From: Diphasiastrum complanatum
Taxonomy: Eukaryota > Streptophyta > Lycopodiopsida > Lycopodiales > Lycopodiaceae
DNA length: 64,000 bases
Direction of reading: 5' to 3'
NCBI GenBank assembly: GCA_029204225.1
Contig: CM055095.1
Location: 19,491,450-19,555,449, forward strand
Position 1 is the stretch's first letter, and each line of letters opens with the position of its first letter. Positions 1 to 11,375 of this stretch are shown here, piece after piece. A program made the position numbers and the translations under genes. The notes beneath the pieces are model-generated. The model ran no database searches and had not been told where the DNA came from. It saw nothing but the letters and a program-made list of their open reading frames with translations.

Positions 1-429
1 GCCTATTCAACTTTCATAGGAGAAGGTGTGGTTTCATGGCTTTCAAAAAAGCAAGAAACTATATCTCTATCTTCAACCGAGGCCGAGTACAAAGCTTTGA
101 CAACCACTACAAAGGAGGTACTTTGGATCAAGAGATTATTGGTGGAACTAAAGATCATGGATTCAGAGGAGGCACCAATCATCTACAATGACAATATATC
201 AGCCCAACACCTTGCATCTAACCCAATCTTCCATGCAAGATCTAAGCACATTGAGATATGCCATCACTTTGTGAGAGAAATGGTGCAAGCCAAGGAGATT
301 GCTTTGGAGCATGTTCCAAGCAATGAATGTGTAGCTGATCTACTTACTAAACCACTTCAAAAGACACCTTTTATGAAGTTCAGATCATCACTTGGAGTGA
401 TTAGTAAAGCAATGATTGAACCAAGCTAG
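1..429 (+). CDS. Ty1/copia RNase H, C-terminal end (partial, enters from left edge)
   Basis: The reading frame is open from base 1 to the TAG at 427-429 and continues beyond the left edge. It encodes the end of a copia pol polyprotein. Visible RNase H marks are SWLSKKQ, the [12 protein letters not shown] block with the catalytic Glu, the WIKRLL helix, a YNDN segment where an Asp is expected, and the tail block HARSKHIEI-HHFVRE-LLTKPL. The domain would degrade the RNA strand of the RNA:DNA hybrid in the virus-like particle. It closely resembles the same region of the full element at 51043-52053, so the two belong to one lineage. A polypurine tract and LTR follow directly. This frame has no lesion within the visible part. 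Confidence 0.93.
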   Translation, partial: AYSTFIGEGVVSWLSKKQETISLSSTEAEYKALTTTTKEVLWIKRLLVELKIMDSEEAPIIYNDNISAQHLASNPIFHARSKHIEICHHFVREMVQAKEIALEHVPSNECVADLLTKPLQKTPFMKFRSSLGVISKAMIEPS

Positions 430-432
430 ATA

Positions 433-443
433 GTGAGGAGGAG
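433..443 (+). other. Polypurine tract
   Basis: GTGAGGAGGAG lies between the pol stop and the TG that opens the LTR. This is the normal position and composition for the primer of plus-strand DNA synthesis. Confidence 0.75.
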
Positions 444-1380
444 TGTTAAAAATTCACAATTCTAGCTTGACTAGTTTTGGTCATATGACTTGTAAATAGT
501 TAGATGGTCATGATGTGGCTTGTCACACGTGCCAAATAGCATAGGATTCCATTCATAAGGATGTTCTCAAGTATACCTAAGTGTTAGAACCTTTGGAATG
601 AGTCCAAATTATGCTTAGATACAAGGGAGAAAAAATAGGAGCTATTTTTGGTAATTTTTGCATTGTTGAGGGATCTCCAAGATTCCAACCCTAACTTGGT
701 AGGGATGAAAGATCCACCAAAATTAGCATTAGGGATAGGTTTAGGGCTACTCATACCTGCCCAAAACCGTGATGGATCATGTATATATAGGTGATGATAT
801 CTCACCAAAATCAATCAAGCAATTTCATGTTTTTTCTCTCATAATGGTGCAATTGCTCTCTATGTTCATAATTGTTTGAGTGCTTGTGATTACTAATGAT
901 TATAGGATTGAATGTAGGTCTGGTGTACAGTACTCAGACTGTGGGAGGCCGTACTTTCACACGTGTGAAGCCTTCTTCAAGGATTTGGGCCATTTAGTGA
1001 GGTTCAAGCATAGATTTTTGATGGATTTTGATGGTTCAACTTGTGCTAATCTTATGAAATCATAATCTATTGTTTCCCTCATCATTTAAAGTGTTTTAGG
1101 ATCCTTATTTGCTGTTATTTTTACACTTTCTTTGTGGATGAATGCTTTGTGAATGATAAGTAAACTATTTCTCTGTTATCAGGCCGCACAGTAGCTATAC
1201 TTCACACTTGTGAAGTCGTGGATCATCTTTTTTTATTGTTCTTGCTTGGAATCACAAAGATTGTCAAGTAGAAGCTAGATTTGGAAGCTAGTTTTGATAT
1301 AGATCAAGATCCCAAGCTACCAATCACTCTTTGTGATCATTTGTAGATCAATTTCAGTCCATAAACTCTGAAATTTGACA
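444..1380 (+). repeat. 3' LTR of copia element (family D)
   Basis: The LTR opens TGTTAAAAATTC after the polypurine tract and closes CTGAAATTTGACA, giving short inverted ends with TG...CA; length is 937 bp. A TATA-like TATATATAG lies near 782. The palindrome TTCACACGTGTGAA is at 956-969 and a one-mismatch copy at 1201-1214. No primer binding site follows, which is right for a 3' LTR. The 5' LTR is outside the window, so the end at 1380 rests on the inverted ends only. Short open frames inside are chance. Confidence 0.75.
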
Positions 1381-3113
1381 TTACCTAAGATATGAAATAT
1401 TTTTTATTTTTCCGTTTTTCTCATACAAATTGTAATAACAATATGTAAATCATTTTTTTCTAAGTATAAAAATGCACATATCATTGGTCTATTCTATAAT
1501 TTTCATAATCAGATTTTTCTCCCAATGATTCTTTCCAATGCTCTCTAGTCTTTATATGCCCAACATCAGAGAACAATTATAGAGTATGTGTACTATCAAA
1601 AAATACAAAACTGCAAGGGGAATGGATGCATTGATTAGATTTTTTGAATTATACGACACATCAATATATCTAACATGATGCAATAGTGCCAGTGGGTGAG
1701 TTCTCAATTTTTTTTAGTAGACTGTTTTGGACATAGCTGTTTTAGCTGCATAAATTAACTAGCCACTATTTATCAGTATCAAATTAGCACCTACTAAGAG
1801 CTTATATTGGAAAATCTCATTTAAAGTCTTTTTTTGCTTGGAAGAAATATCATGAATTTTCAAGTATAGGATGATCTAATAACTTTCTTCCATAACCTCA
1901 TTTAGGTTGTACCATTTTTCTTCAAATATATATTTATGGACTGATCTTGGCTGCCCCATGTTACCAGAAACCACTCTCTCAAGTGGTGTGCATAATGGCC
2001 CACTAGCCCTAATAATAAGCTTCTAATCATTGTGCTCGTTCTAAATGTTTCTGCTCAATAGTTGTGCGTGGCTAATCTCGTGGCATACATTACATGAATA
2101 AGATTCAGCGTACTTAGTACACTTAGAAATCATGAAAAGGTGAAGATTTGTCTCCTTGGCAATGACGCCAAGTTATGTGGTAGCCTAGTCATTATAGATT
2201 TTCACAAAATCAGTGAATTAAGTAGTATAAAAGTTTTTATCGTTCCCCAAGAGAGAGAGAAATCTCATCTTTCATATCGATAAGTGTACAAAGGTGACGA
2301 ACAGATGGTGAATGTAATATTCAAGGCAGAATACTACAATGACAAATATGGTTATCCAAAGATATTGAGTAAATTGGTGTCTAGAAACACCAATGATGAA
2401 ACCATTTGGTCAAGGTCGGAAGGTATGGAAGGGTACGTTATCTTCCAGGCTCTTAGGACAACAACAAGCAAATTAATCTGACAGCAACAAGCAGAAAAGA
2501 TCCTTCATAATGGAATCTGTCCTACTTTTGATTCCTCTTAACAAGCACATGGAATTAGTTCTTGTCACAACAAGCAAACAAAGCAGAACATCAATTAAGT
2601 TCTTTATCTAAACACATAGTTATTTCAGAATTAAAAGAGGTTTTGATTAGAGTTAAGCTTAAGGCTTGGGCTAATTCCCTACACACATTAGTTAGAATTT
2701 GTCGCTCCCAGATGTCGATTGTAAATCCAAATTAGAGAATTTGGAATTCAGTACAAGTGAAGAATGAATGCCACAAATAGATATCTTTCAAAATCAGTTA
2801 CATACTAACTCAGAGTGTGTTTGCTCAATTGATAAGAAGTGTGACTGTAACATATAACAAAGGAAAGGAATGCACAAGCTACGAAACTGGCTCTCTTCTC
2901 TCTATTAATAGCTAAATCTCTACGTAAGTACAATGGCTTTGAGTGTTTCCCTTATAGGAACAAACATAGGCCTAAGCGTCGATCACCAATCGTTAAGGTA
3001 TCAGTTGGGATCCGCTAATGTGTTGCTCTAGAATGTCGCAAGTTCTCAATTACAATGAATTACAAGATGCAAATAGGCCTTTACATGAATTTAAACATTA
3101 TAGCATATTTTTT
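1381..3113. other. No gene recognised
   Basis: AT-rich sequence. The only open frame above 60 codons (2284-2481) has no recognisable motif. A short GA-rich run lies near 2252. Nothing else can be supported. Confidence 0.6.
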
Positions 3114-3949
3114 TTATAAAATTTCAGTTTAAAGGACAATAATGATTGTACTTAACAATCATAGAGAGTTATTGGTTGCTTAATCAATGGATCTATCAAG
3201 TTCTACACATTAGATCTTGATCTAGATTCACTACACTTAGATTTAAGCAAGAGCAATTGATCAACACATCAGGCTCAAACGTGTGGAGTAATGTCCATAG
3301 TATGGCCTGTACCTAAAACTATAAGTACTATAGTTCTTGATAGCAATCATTCATAGAAATCACAAAACTAATGACTAGAAATCTCACAAAAGTGTAGAAT
3401 GCAAAAGTCTCATCAATCTCATTAGCAAAATGATGATCCTTTTATGGATCAAGTACATCCACAAGTCTGGTACAGTCCAGCAGGTCTTCACACATGTGAA
3501 GAGTGCCACATCACTCAGATCTATCCATTTGATCCATCCTTGATCCTTATCCAAAGTTGACCTTCTAGAATATGGCTAAAATCCAAAGAGCTAGTCTCCT
3601 AGAATATAGGAATATTCCCTACAAAATAGGATCTAAGGAAAATGGTCAACTCTTATCTTCTAGAACTCTATACACACGTGTGAACATCCACTTGCCATGT
3701 ACTCATGCACATACAAGGAAAAGCTAATTTATAGGTGACTAGTCAACTTGACTAAAAAACTAGTCATATCATGTTCACACTAACTAGATTGATACAAAAT
3801 CAAATTAGATATATAGAAGTATGAAAAATACTTTCTTTCACACGTGGGAACAGGCTCCACACGTGTGAAATCGGATCATCAATATTGTTCTAATGATTGA
3901 TCTTTATTTACAATATACAATGTCAAGTGAGAAGTGACAAATTTCAACA
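3114..3949 (-). repeat. Reverse-strand LTR remnant related to family D
   Basis: Read on the minus strand it opens TGTTGAAATTTGTCAC at 3949 and ends near ACTGAAATTTTATA at about 3114, resembling the ends of the LTR at 444-1380. It contains several copies of the CACACGTGTGAA motif (about 3487-3500, 3673-3685, 3837-3850, 3858-3870). The segment at 3837-3870 is the reverse complement of one inside the LTR at 23795-24616. No primer site or coding region adjoins it, so it may be a solo LTR. The left boundary is approximate. Confidence 0.6.
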
Positions 3950-4027
3950 TATTTTCATGTATAAAAATTGAAAAATTTACAATATAAAACATTTAATCTG
4001 AATAATGTGGGGTCACAGGCCTCCACA

Positions 4028-4068
4028 AGTATTCTCAAAGTCTATGCTAAAACTAGTCGAAGAGGGAG
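4028..4068 (+). pseudogene. Last codons and polypurine tract of a family A copia pol
   Basis: This stretch matches the end of the pol fragment at 5000-5053: the same 'ctatgctaaaactagt' run followed by GAAGAGGGAG. It is the extreme 3' end of a copia coding region just before an LTR; the rest is missing. Confidence 0.5.
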
Positions 4069-4396
4069 TGTGAGAAATTTCAACTAGTTTAGTCAAATTT
4101 GTTCATCTATCCATTGGTGCACTATATTGGTGATATCTTGCAATCTTGTGTGTAGAATGCTCATTTTATGCTATATTCGGATCCAAAAGTGTGACATATA
4201 GTAGCTTACTGTTTTTTGTATGGACAACAACTTCATGTCATCTTATGTTTGATGTTTGATCAAGTTCTTATTGAGTTTCTATATATTTTATTAAGTAGAT
4301 GCTGATTTTTTCATGATGCAAATGTGTACATTGTGTTGAATTTCATATCAAAGATCAAGAGGATGAATTTGGATCTTAGTGATTCATATTTCTTCA
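4069..4396 (+). repeat. Family A LTR, internally deleted
   Basis: It opens TGTGAGAAATTTCAAC, as does the LTR at 19905, and ends near ATTTCTTCA, close to that LTR's AAATTCTTCACA. It is only about 328 bp against 620 bp, so roughly half is missing. It is followed at once by a reverse transcriptase fragment rather than by a primer site. Confidence 0.65.
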
Positions 4397-5035
4397 TAGC
4401 TAGTTGGTTCACTGGTATATCTGACCATCAGAAGACCCGATATTAGCTATTGTGTCAGTAGATTAAGTCAATTTGTGCGTGGTCCTAGCATGAGGCATTG
4501 GAAGCTAGGCAAGAGGGTTCTAGAGATTTTGACATTGTTTATAGAGGGTCATCACCTAACTTGTATGGATTTTCAGATTTGTACTTTGTTGGAGATCAAA
4601 TGGATAGAAAATCCATAATTGCTCATGCTATTTTCATAGGTGATGGAGCTATCTCATGGTCAATGTCGAAGAGACAAGCAACAATCTCATTATCTTCTAG
4701 TGAGGCAAGTACAAAGCCTTGACTTCATAAAAAAGGAGATGCTTTGGATCAAAATGATAGTAATGGATTCTCACTTGCTGGATTTTTCAGGGAGTACAAT
4801 CATCTTTTGTGATAACCTTCAGCCCAAAGATTGGCAAGCAATCCTATTTTTCATGGCAAGGGACAAGCATATCAAAGTAGCTTATCATTTTGTGAGAGAA
4901 CAAGTCATGGAAAAGGAGGTGGAGCTTGAACACGTTTCTTCGAGGGAGTGTGTGGCTGATATCTTCAAAACATTGGGAAAAGACTTGTTTATGAAGGATA
5001 GAATTCACTTGGAGTTCTATCTAAATCTATACTAA
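4397..5035 (+). pseudogene. Copia reverse transcriptase C-terminus and RNase H fragment
   Basis: Translation in shifting frames gives LVGSLVYLTI-RPDISYCVS-LSQF (end of reverse transcriptase). It then gives FVGDQMDRKSI, ISWSMSKRQATISLSSSEA, and after another shift the C-terminal HFVREQV-ELEHVSSRECVADI block. At least two frameshifts break it (near 4540 and 4705). Everything upstream of the reverse transcriptase thumb is missing. It sits between an LTR on its left and LTR-like sequence on its right, so it is a deleted element, not a gene. Confidence 0.85.
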
Positions 5036-5053
5036 AACTAGTTGAAGAGGGAG

Positions 5054-5480
5054 TCTGAAAAATTCAACTAGTTTAGTTGATCTATTAAATTGGCAAGTTT
5101 GAGGCCAATATGAAATTTCAACTTAGAGATAGATTTATATTTGTCAATAAAGGCCTACAAGTAGATAAGTGGATGATGTCAGATTTGGAACCATTCTAAT
5201 TGGCTAGATTTCATACATTGCATCTAGACTAGAATTTCTAGGTTCTTGATGAAATACCAAGAAGTTACCATTTAGGGCAAGTTTATGGCAATTGGCCAAA
5301 TGACATTTTGGAAGTTATAAATAGATGTACATGCATGAAGAAATAACCATCAAAGTTTCTTTCTTTGTGGAAAACTCATCTCTTTCATTTCTATGTCCAT
5401 CTCTTGCATATTTCTCAAGTTATCTTGATTTCTAGTGTGTAAAATGTCATTTTTATTGTTGATTTTGCATCGACATGTGT
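5054..5480 (+). repeat. Family A-like 3' LTR, partial
   Basis: It follows the polypurine run GAAGAGGGAG. Its first bases TCTGAAAAATTCAACTAG match the family A LTR start with the terminal TG mutated. A TATA-like TTATAAATAG lies near 5312. The right end cannot be placed; similarity to other family A LTRs fades before about 5480. Confidence 0.5.
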
Positions 5481-5499
5481 GAAGGACAATAGTATAACA

Positions 5500-5979
5500 A
5501 TCGCCAAGTGAAGATCTTCAAGAATCCTATCATATGCAAACCAAAAGGACACTTGTGGAGCATAAACCACCCAACCAACATGAAGAGGCTAGTCAATACC
5601 CTAACCACTTCAACCCCAAGCCACAGTGAATGAATACAGGATAGGAGAGAAAACCTGTCTCACGAATCTGAAATTCCAATAGGGACATGGGCGAGTTCCA
5701 TGGTGTGTATTCTCTCCAAGAGGTAAGAATATTCTCCTTAGGATCCCCATGCAATCTAAATTAAGTTATTGATATCCTATTCTTGCATTATAGCAACCAT
5801 ACACCATGCAAGTGCTCCTATGTCCAATTATAGGTCTAGGCCCTCATATGATTATTAATTACTTGTAACGACCATGTCTGGAATGACGTAACATAGCTAA
5901 TAACCACGTACAACTGGAGTGACTAGCTATCCACATCAGGAATTATTCTGATTCCCTTATACAGGACATAGACATAACA
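5500..5979 (-). repeat. Possible 3' LTR of a reverse-strand chromovirus
   Basis: On the minus strand a polypurine run (AAGGGGGGAG, about 5981-5990) ends just before TGTTATGTC at 5979, the layout of a 3' LTR. No second copy exists in the window to fix the other end, so the left limit is a guess. Confidence 0.35.
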
Positions 5980-5989
5980 TTCTCCCCCC

Positions 5990-6440
5990 TTAAACCACTT
6001 TTATCTCTAGAAGTAAAAACCAGGGAAGTTCTTCTTTATGCTTTCGACCTGCCCCCATGAATCATCATCCTCAGTCCATCCCTTCCACCTAATTAAGCAC
6101 TCAGAGATAGAATGATTTCTCAAGTGTTTATTTGACTATCTTTTCAGGTCCCAAAGAAACACTAAGTGATAAGTCCTCCAAACGGGTAAGATATTTCTCT
6201 GAATCAACTACGTCACCTTCATGTAAACATATTTTTAGCTGGCTTACATGAAACACTGAGTGAGTTGTAGTATTGTCCTGAAGATCTAATTCATATGCTA
6301 AAGAACCAATTGTCTTTATAATCTAAAATGGTCCACAATATCTGGTAGACAATTTATAATGCTTCCCCGTACACATAGTCTTAGAATTCTTAGGTATTCT
6401 TGAACCTTAACTCCAAATTCACCTTTTCCCAACACCTCAA
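5990..6440 (-). pseudogene. Chromovirus integrase C-terminus and degenerate chromodomain
   Basis: Minus-strand translation gives RYCGPF-IIKTIGSLAYELDL and then THSVFHVSQLK. This is the conserved tail of Ty3 chromovirus integrase, which folds as an SH3-like domain. A decayed stretch carrying VEGMD and later LPWFL occupies the place of a chromodomain. Stops interrupt it after PF and repeatedly in the distal part. The family uses this tail to bind DNA and histone marks at integration. Gag, protease, reverse transcriptase and integrase core are absent, so this is a 5'-truncated relic. Confidence 0.75.
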
Positions 6441-7265
6441 TGATTCATAGGCAAACCAGAATTCGAAAGGACCTTAATCATGAATACTGCTTAAAAGAGC
6501 TATATTTCTTGTGGATTTTGAAGAACCCCTTGAACTCTTTGTGTCCAAAAACATAGACAACCAGCGAGGGCAGAGAGAGATAGAGGAGTAGTAGGAAAAG
6601 AAAACATAGGTGCAATGGTGGAGCAATCTTCTTCTTAAAGAATAGGAATAAAACTCTATGCAGTCAGCATTGTGGAAGTTCATATGGTGATCGATTTGCT
6701 CAGTGATGGAATACTGGTTGCATCAAAACCAGTTAGTTCTTCAACAACGATTTTCTGAATGCAGCAACGATTAGTAGAAAAATGTTCATAACCTCTCAAG
6801 AAAAATGGCTTCACGTCTCCCATGAAAATGTGATGGATTGGCCCACATAAATGCACTTTAGTTATCTTAGAAAGATACTTGATTTCTGGAACAGAAATGC
6901 GACTGATATCTGCTTCAGAAATGGCTTCATGATTGGCAATAGTGGTGTGATCAGTTATGGCTTAGTGTCTTGTGGCAGATGTGCACTCAGATCTCTGAAA
7001 AAAATGTGCTCAATTCCTCTCCCAGAAAAACGCTCAGGTCTTCCTTTGTGATGAATGATGAAAAATGTTGAATGAATAGGAATAGAAATTGGAGTAATGA
7101 TGAATGTTGATGAATGGTCCTGACCCTGTTGCCGAAGTTAGCCTTATTTCTACAGACTGTGTAAAAACACTTGTCTTTCTGCAGATTGTAAGAATATATA
7201 GGAAAATTCGCAGAACTAGAAAAACAGTTGGTTGAAGATTAAAACTGATTAGTCGATTAGTAGGA
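6441..7265. other. No gene recognised
   Basis: Open frames here (6474-6683 minus, 6851-7051 plus) show no family motif. Around 7055-7120 there is a short run of GAATGATGAA/GAATAGGAATAG words resembling the large minisatellite at 40225-41090. Confidence 0.5.
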
Positions 7266-7269
7266 AGGA

Positions 7270-8414
7270 GAATAATCCAACAAGACACCTTATAAGGTGT
7301 GGACATGATCAAAACCATCACTCAAAAATATTCGAGTGTTTGGATGCATTGTCTATGCTCCAATCCATGTTGATCTAAGAAAGAAACTGGACGACACCAG
7401 CAGAAAGTCAATTCTCATCAACTATTTCCCAAATCACAAGGCATACAAGCTCTACAACCTGGACACTCAGAAATCGTTCATAAGTAGAGACGTCTTTTTT
7501 GTGGAAGACCAGTTTATCGACCACAAGGGAAAAGCTCCATTGACTTCTAATCCCAAAGTCGACAACTTCGAACTCAAGACTGATCGCAAGCTCGACACCT
7601 ACTCTGACAGTGAATCAAAACCTTGACAAATCCAAACACATCAAAGAACCGAAGTTCAACCCTGAAGTGATCCGAATTTGACCCAGCAAAATGATATTCA
7701 TCAGTCACCAGAGATATCTCACCAATGTGCTGGAAAGTATGGAATGGCCAACTTCTAATCGAGTCACTTTTCACTCGATTCTAGATTAAAGCTATCAAAG
7801 AAACAGTCTACTCAAATTGAGACAGAAAAGGAGGAAATGAAGCGATATCCATTTCATTCCATTATCAGCTCACTGATGTACGCAATGCTCTGCAAACATC
7901 TCAGCATCTGTTATGGAGGCAGCCAATCTACTAATATTCTCGAAGGATACACAAATGCGGATTGGGCTAGAGATATCAACACTAGAAGATCAACTTTTGG
8001 ATTTTTATTTTTATAAAATCAAAGTCCAATATCTTGTATCAGCCCAAAGCAAACCTCAGTAGCATTGTCATCCACCAAATTAGAATACATAGCTGTCACA
8101 AATGCTACCAAGGGGGCAATTTGATGAAGACAACTGCTTGTAGATATTGACCTTGCACAGTCACATCCAACGACTATTTATTGTGACAATCAAAGCACAC
8201 TAGCACTATCTCTAAATCCAAGATTTCATTCTTGGAGCAAACATATCAAATCAGGTATCACTACCTTAGAGAAAAGGTGCAAAGCAAGGAAGTGTCATTG
8301 GTTTACTGTATGACAGAGCTAATGGCAGCATATTACTTCACAAAGGCTCTATCAAAGGAGCACCATCTCAAAATTTTTGACATGTTAAATCTGAAAATCA
8401 AAAAAAATTTATGA
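7270..8414 (+). pseudogene. Copia family C pol remnant: integrase C-terminus joined to RNase H
   Basis: The first part (to 7626) encodes SKPSLKNIRVFGCIVYAPI, then KLDDTSRKSILINYFP-HKAYKLYNLDT and SRDVFFVEDQF, the classic C-terminal end of copia integrase. After unrelated or decayed sequence, 7835 onward gives YPFHSIISSLMYAMLC (end of reverse transcriptase), YTNADWARDINTRRST, SVALSSTKLEYIAVTNATK, IYCDNQSTLAL and YYFTKALSKEHH (RNase H). Most of the reverse transcriptase, including the YVDD box, is missing. Stops occur in the RNase H. The family C LTR follows 18 bp after the end. Confidence 0.85.
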
Positions 8415-8431
8415 TCCACATTAAAGAAGAG

Positions 8432-9109
8432 TGTTGGAATTCAATGCTCAGTCTCAAATCCATTCAATAATGAGCATCTTGAAAACCTGTCAAATATTCG
8501 ACATCGAAGTCATCGACTTCATCAAACTTTGACTTCTCATGTATATACATATGTTCAAGACTTGACTTGCTCAACATCGAAGTACTCGACTTACTCGAGA
8601 TCAACATTCCAACACTAACTCCATCAGCCGACTTTGTCGACTCAACCGACCTTCTCATCAACCAAACCGACTTTTTTATCAGGAAAAATCGATCCAAATA
8701 AACTGTCAGAAGTTTTTATTGTACATACATTTATTGCTACAAGGCAATAGTAATAAATGCTAAATAGATATTTAGCAAACATATATTTTTACAAGTAGAT
8801 ATTTTGTAATCAGCTATGACAGACTGATCAGTAATTATGTCAAGAACAAATAATCAATCTTCTCTCAAGAAGAATTTCTGTAGCCAGCGTTATCACGCTC
8901 AACAATCAAGCTGAAGTTATCACTTGAAGCTGTTGTACTTGTTGTTGATATTAATGAAAGTGCAAATTTATGTTCACTATTGTGTTGTTCATTTGTGCTT
9001 ATCTGAATTATTCATCTTGATCATTTTTGCTACTAACTGTGGCACTTTTGATCACACACATCACGCTCGTTCAGACTTCCATTGCCACTCATCCTCTCGA
9101 TTTTTGATA
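8432..9109 (+). repeat. Family C LTR (copy 1)
   Basis: It opens TGTTGGAATTCAATGC after a purine-rich run (AAAGAAGAG). It ends TCGATTTTTGATA at 9109, equivalent to CGATTTTCGACA ending copy 2 at 35433, so CA has become TA. Length is 678 bp. Copia RNase H lies to the left and a primer site to the right, which a single intact element would not show. Confidence 0.75.
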
Positions 9110-9121
9110 TGGTATCAGAGC
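9110..9121 (+). other. Primer binding site (initiator-Met tRNA type)
   Basis: TGGTATCAGAGC directly follows the family C LTR end. It would pair with the 3' end of initiator-Met tRNA to start minus-strand synthesis. Confidence 0.8.
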
Positions 9122-9161
9122 TTTTGTTATAATTAGAGTTCTACTAATTCGATACCATAGT

Positions 9162-9500
9162 ATCCCACAATTTTACGACACTTCCGGGGGGCACAATTAT
9201 GAGGGTGCACCCACCTATGGCCGTAGCTCCGGTAGTAGCTCCGGAGGTGGTCGTGGAGGTGTCACCTTTGGCAACGACCAAGAGGAGGCACTTCGTCTCA
9301 TGAGAGGCTTGCACCCTTCTGCTCGTCAGTTTGTCTACGAGCAGTGTAAGTTATCATTTTAAAATTATTTTAAGACCAATAAAAGTTTAAACTTAAGCTT
9401 TCTTATGTTACCTTATAATTTAGATTATCTTAGGCCCGTTTCACACTATGGTGTCTGGCAACATCATGAGTGATGTTGCAACTGATGATTGGCTCAATTA
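9162..9500 (+). other. Possible two-exon glycine/serine-rich coding fragment
   Basis: A frame through 9162-9348 reads YDTSGGHNYEGAPTYGRSS, then a Gly/Ser run, then EALRLMRGLHPSARQFVYEQ. It reaches GAGCAGT followed by GTAAGT, a good plant splice donor. An AT-rich segment of about 86 bp ends in TTATCTTAG. Joining there keeps the frame and gives PFHTMVSGNIMSDVATDDWLN and a stop near 9500. The composition is more GC-rich than its surroundings. There is no clear start codon upstream, because the frame runs back toward a retrotransposon primer site. It could be a captured exon, a transposase N-terminus or chance. I do not recognise the protein. Confidence 0.3.
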
Positions 9501-9539
9501 GTTAAAAATAGTCCAAGTTTGTTTTAGACAAAAAACTTG

Positions 9540-9592
9540 TTGCCCCTACGTGGTAGCTGAGTTGGCACATGGACCATGCCACGTAGGGGCAA
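9540..9592. repeat. Perfect 14-bp inverted repeat (hairpin)
   Basis: TTGCCCCTACGTGG at 9540-9553 is exactly complementary in reverse to CCACGTAGGGGCAA at 9579-9592, with a 25-base loop. The core contains TACGTGG/CCACGTA. Its function is unknown. Confidence 0.8.
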
Positions 9593-11375
9593 ATTTTGGG
9601 GCCTGAGAAAAGTGCCCTGCAAGTTGGGCTTCTCTCCCTCACAACTCCATGCATTAATGGTAAATCAATGCTCTTCCGCCATGAATGCCATGGTGCCACA
9701 GTGCCATTGAGTGTGCACTTGCGAGACACTCTAGTCTGAAACCGACCTTATTCTTATAAGGAAAAGTGGAAAGGGGCCCCACTCTTTTTGCTATAAGTAG
9801 AAACCAAAGGCATCCTATGAGTAGGGAAATGCTACCATTTTGGATCCTCAAGTATTAAAAAACAAATGCTTTTGCTTATTTTCTTGCATTATGTGCTTAT
9901 TGATATGGGATGTTTATTTAATGTTTATGTAGTACATGTCCTTCTTTGTATTGTGCATTTGTACTTGTCTAATAAATAGCATGCCCTCTCACAAGTTGAC
10001 GCATAGATAGGAGCCATGTCCCCACAATTTGAAGTGCCTTTTTCTTTGTTGTTGACTCTTTAAATGCCTAGATAATAGAGCATTTCTAAGAAACAAAACC
10101 CCAAAACCACAAATTTAAAGAAACCAGTATATACACTATTAGAGGACCTAAAAACTACATTTTTTCTAAAGTTTCAAGCATCCAATATACAATATGTTCA
10201 AATTCATAGTACAAAGGTGTTGGAAGAGGCTCAAGACCCCATCTAAAATTTGAATGCAAACAAGACCTTATTACATATAGGATACTAGGTTTAAGTGATC
10301 AAACTCAATGCTACAAAAAGTCGTGGACACTTATCTAGTGGGATGACTTGTACAAAGAGCATCTTCTTTTCTTTCATATTATTCTTGGCATCTAATATTA
10401 GTTTTGATATCTGCATTAGAGAGTTGTAGAAAGTATTATGATATTACAATATTCCATGATGACCAAGATGATGCTAGGAGGTGCAACCTTCATTCTACTC
10501 TCATTTTGGCACAATTCGCATTCATTGGTTTCAAAATTCTATCACATGTTGCTCTGCTAGTCAAATTTTCTCTTCTTTTATTGCAACTATATTGCCAGTT
10601 TGCTATTAGGGTTGCTAGGCTTCATCATAGAAAACTAAGTGCTCTTTAGACTCAAACAACACAAAACTTCTATTTCCTACATTAGGAAAAAAATCTTTAT
10701 GGCTTTCAGTAGACTTGATGACAAGAGATCAAACATGAAATTGTAATTTTAGCATTCATATCCTTTTATTACAAAGTTTCAAAACTATAGCTATCACTTA
10801 ACTCTAATATTTAATTGGCTGCATTCAAGAAGAAATGGCCATATTTGACATTTGTTAGTCACAGTGTAAATTCTTCTGCCTCAATTTTATTGGGTGAGTC
10901 TTAGCTCAAGTACCCTGTATCACGACCAGACAAAATCTCCAAAATATTGTCCGATGGCGACTGCCAACAGCACACAGTTCCTTAATCCTATTCTTAAAGT
11001 ACAGATTAACCATTTTTTTAATTAGTTAGCCATGTGTATATATCCAGCAACTTATCAGTTGCTCGGTTACTTACTACCTTAGCTGCTTTATCTATTCATC
11101 ACGATCAATCGATCATCAAGGGCGCAATTATATTGTTCTTTCTCTCTGATATCATAGAGTATTGTCTAAGAAAGAACATGTCTCTACCTGCATTCAGACT
11201 GTATTCTCTTCACGACTATTGTTGTTTCAATAATCTAGGTTGTGTATATTGAATGTTTTGCTACATTTATAGATAGATTCATGCCTACAAATAAACTCAT
11301 TCGTAGATTAAACTATTCATATGATTGATAGCATAAGTCAATCTATTGCTCTAAATCACCGTACCTAAAACACTT
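9593..11375. other. No gene recognised
   Basis: AT-rich sequence with a few frames of 60-80 codons (for example 10404-10649 and 11034-11252) that lack motifs or convincing composition. Confidence 0.55.
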
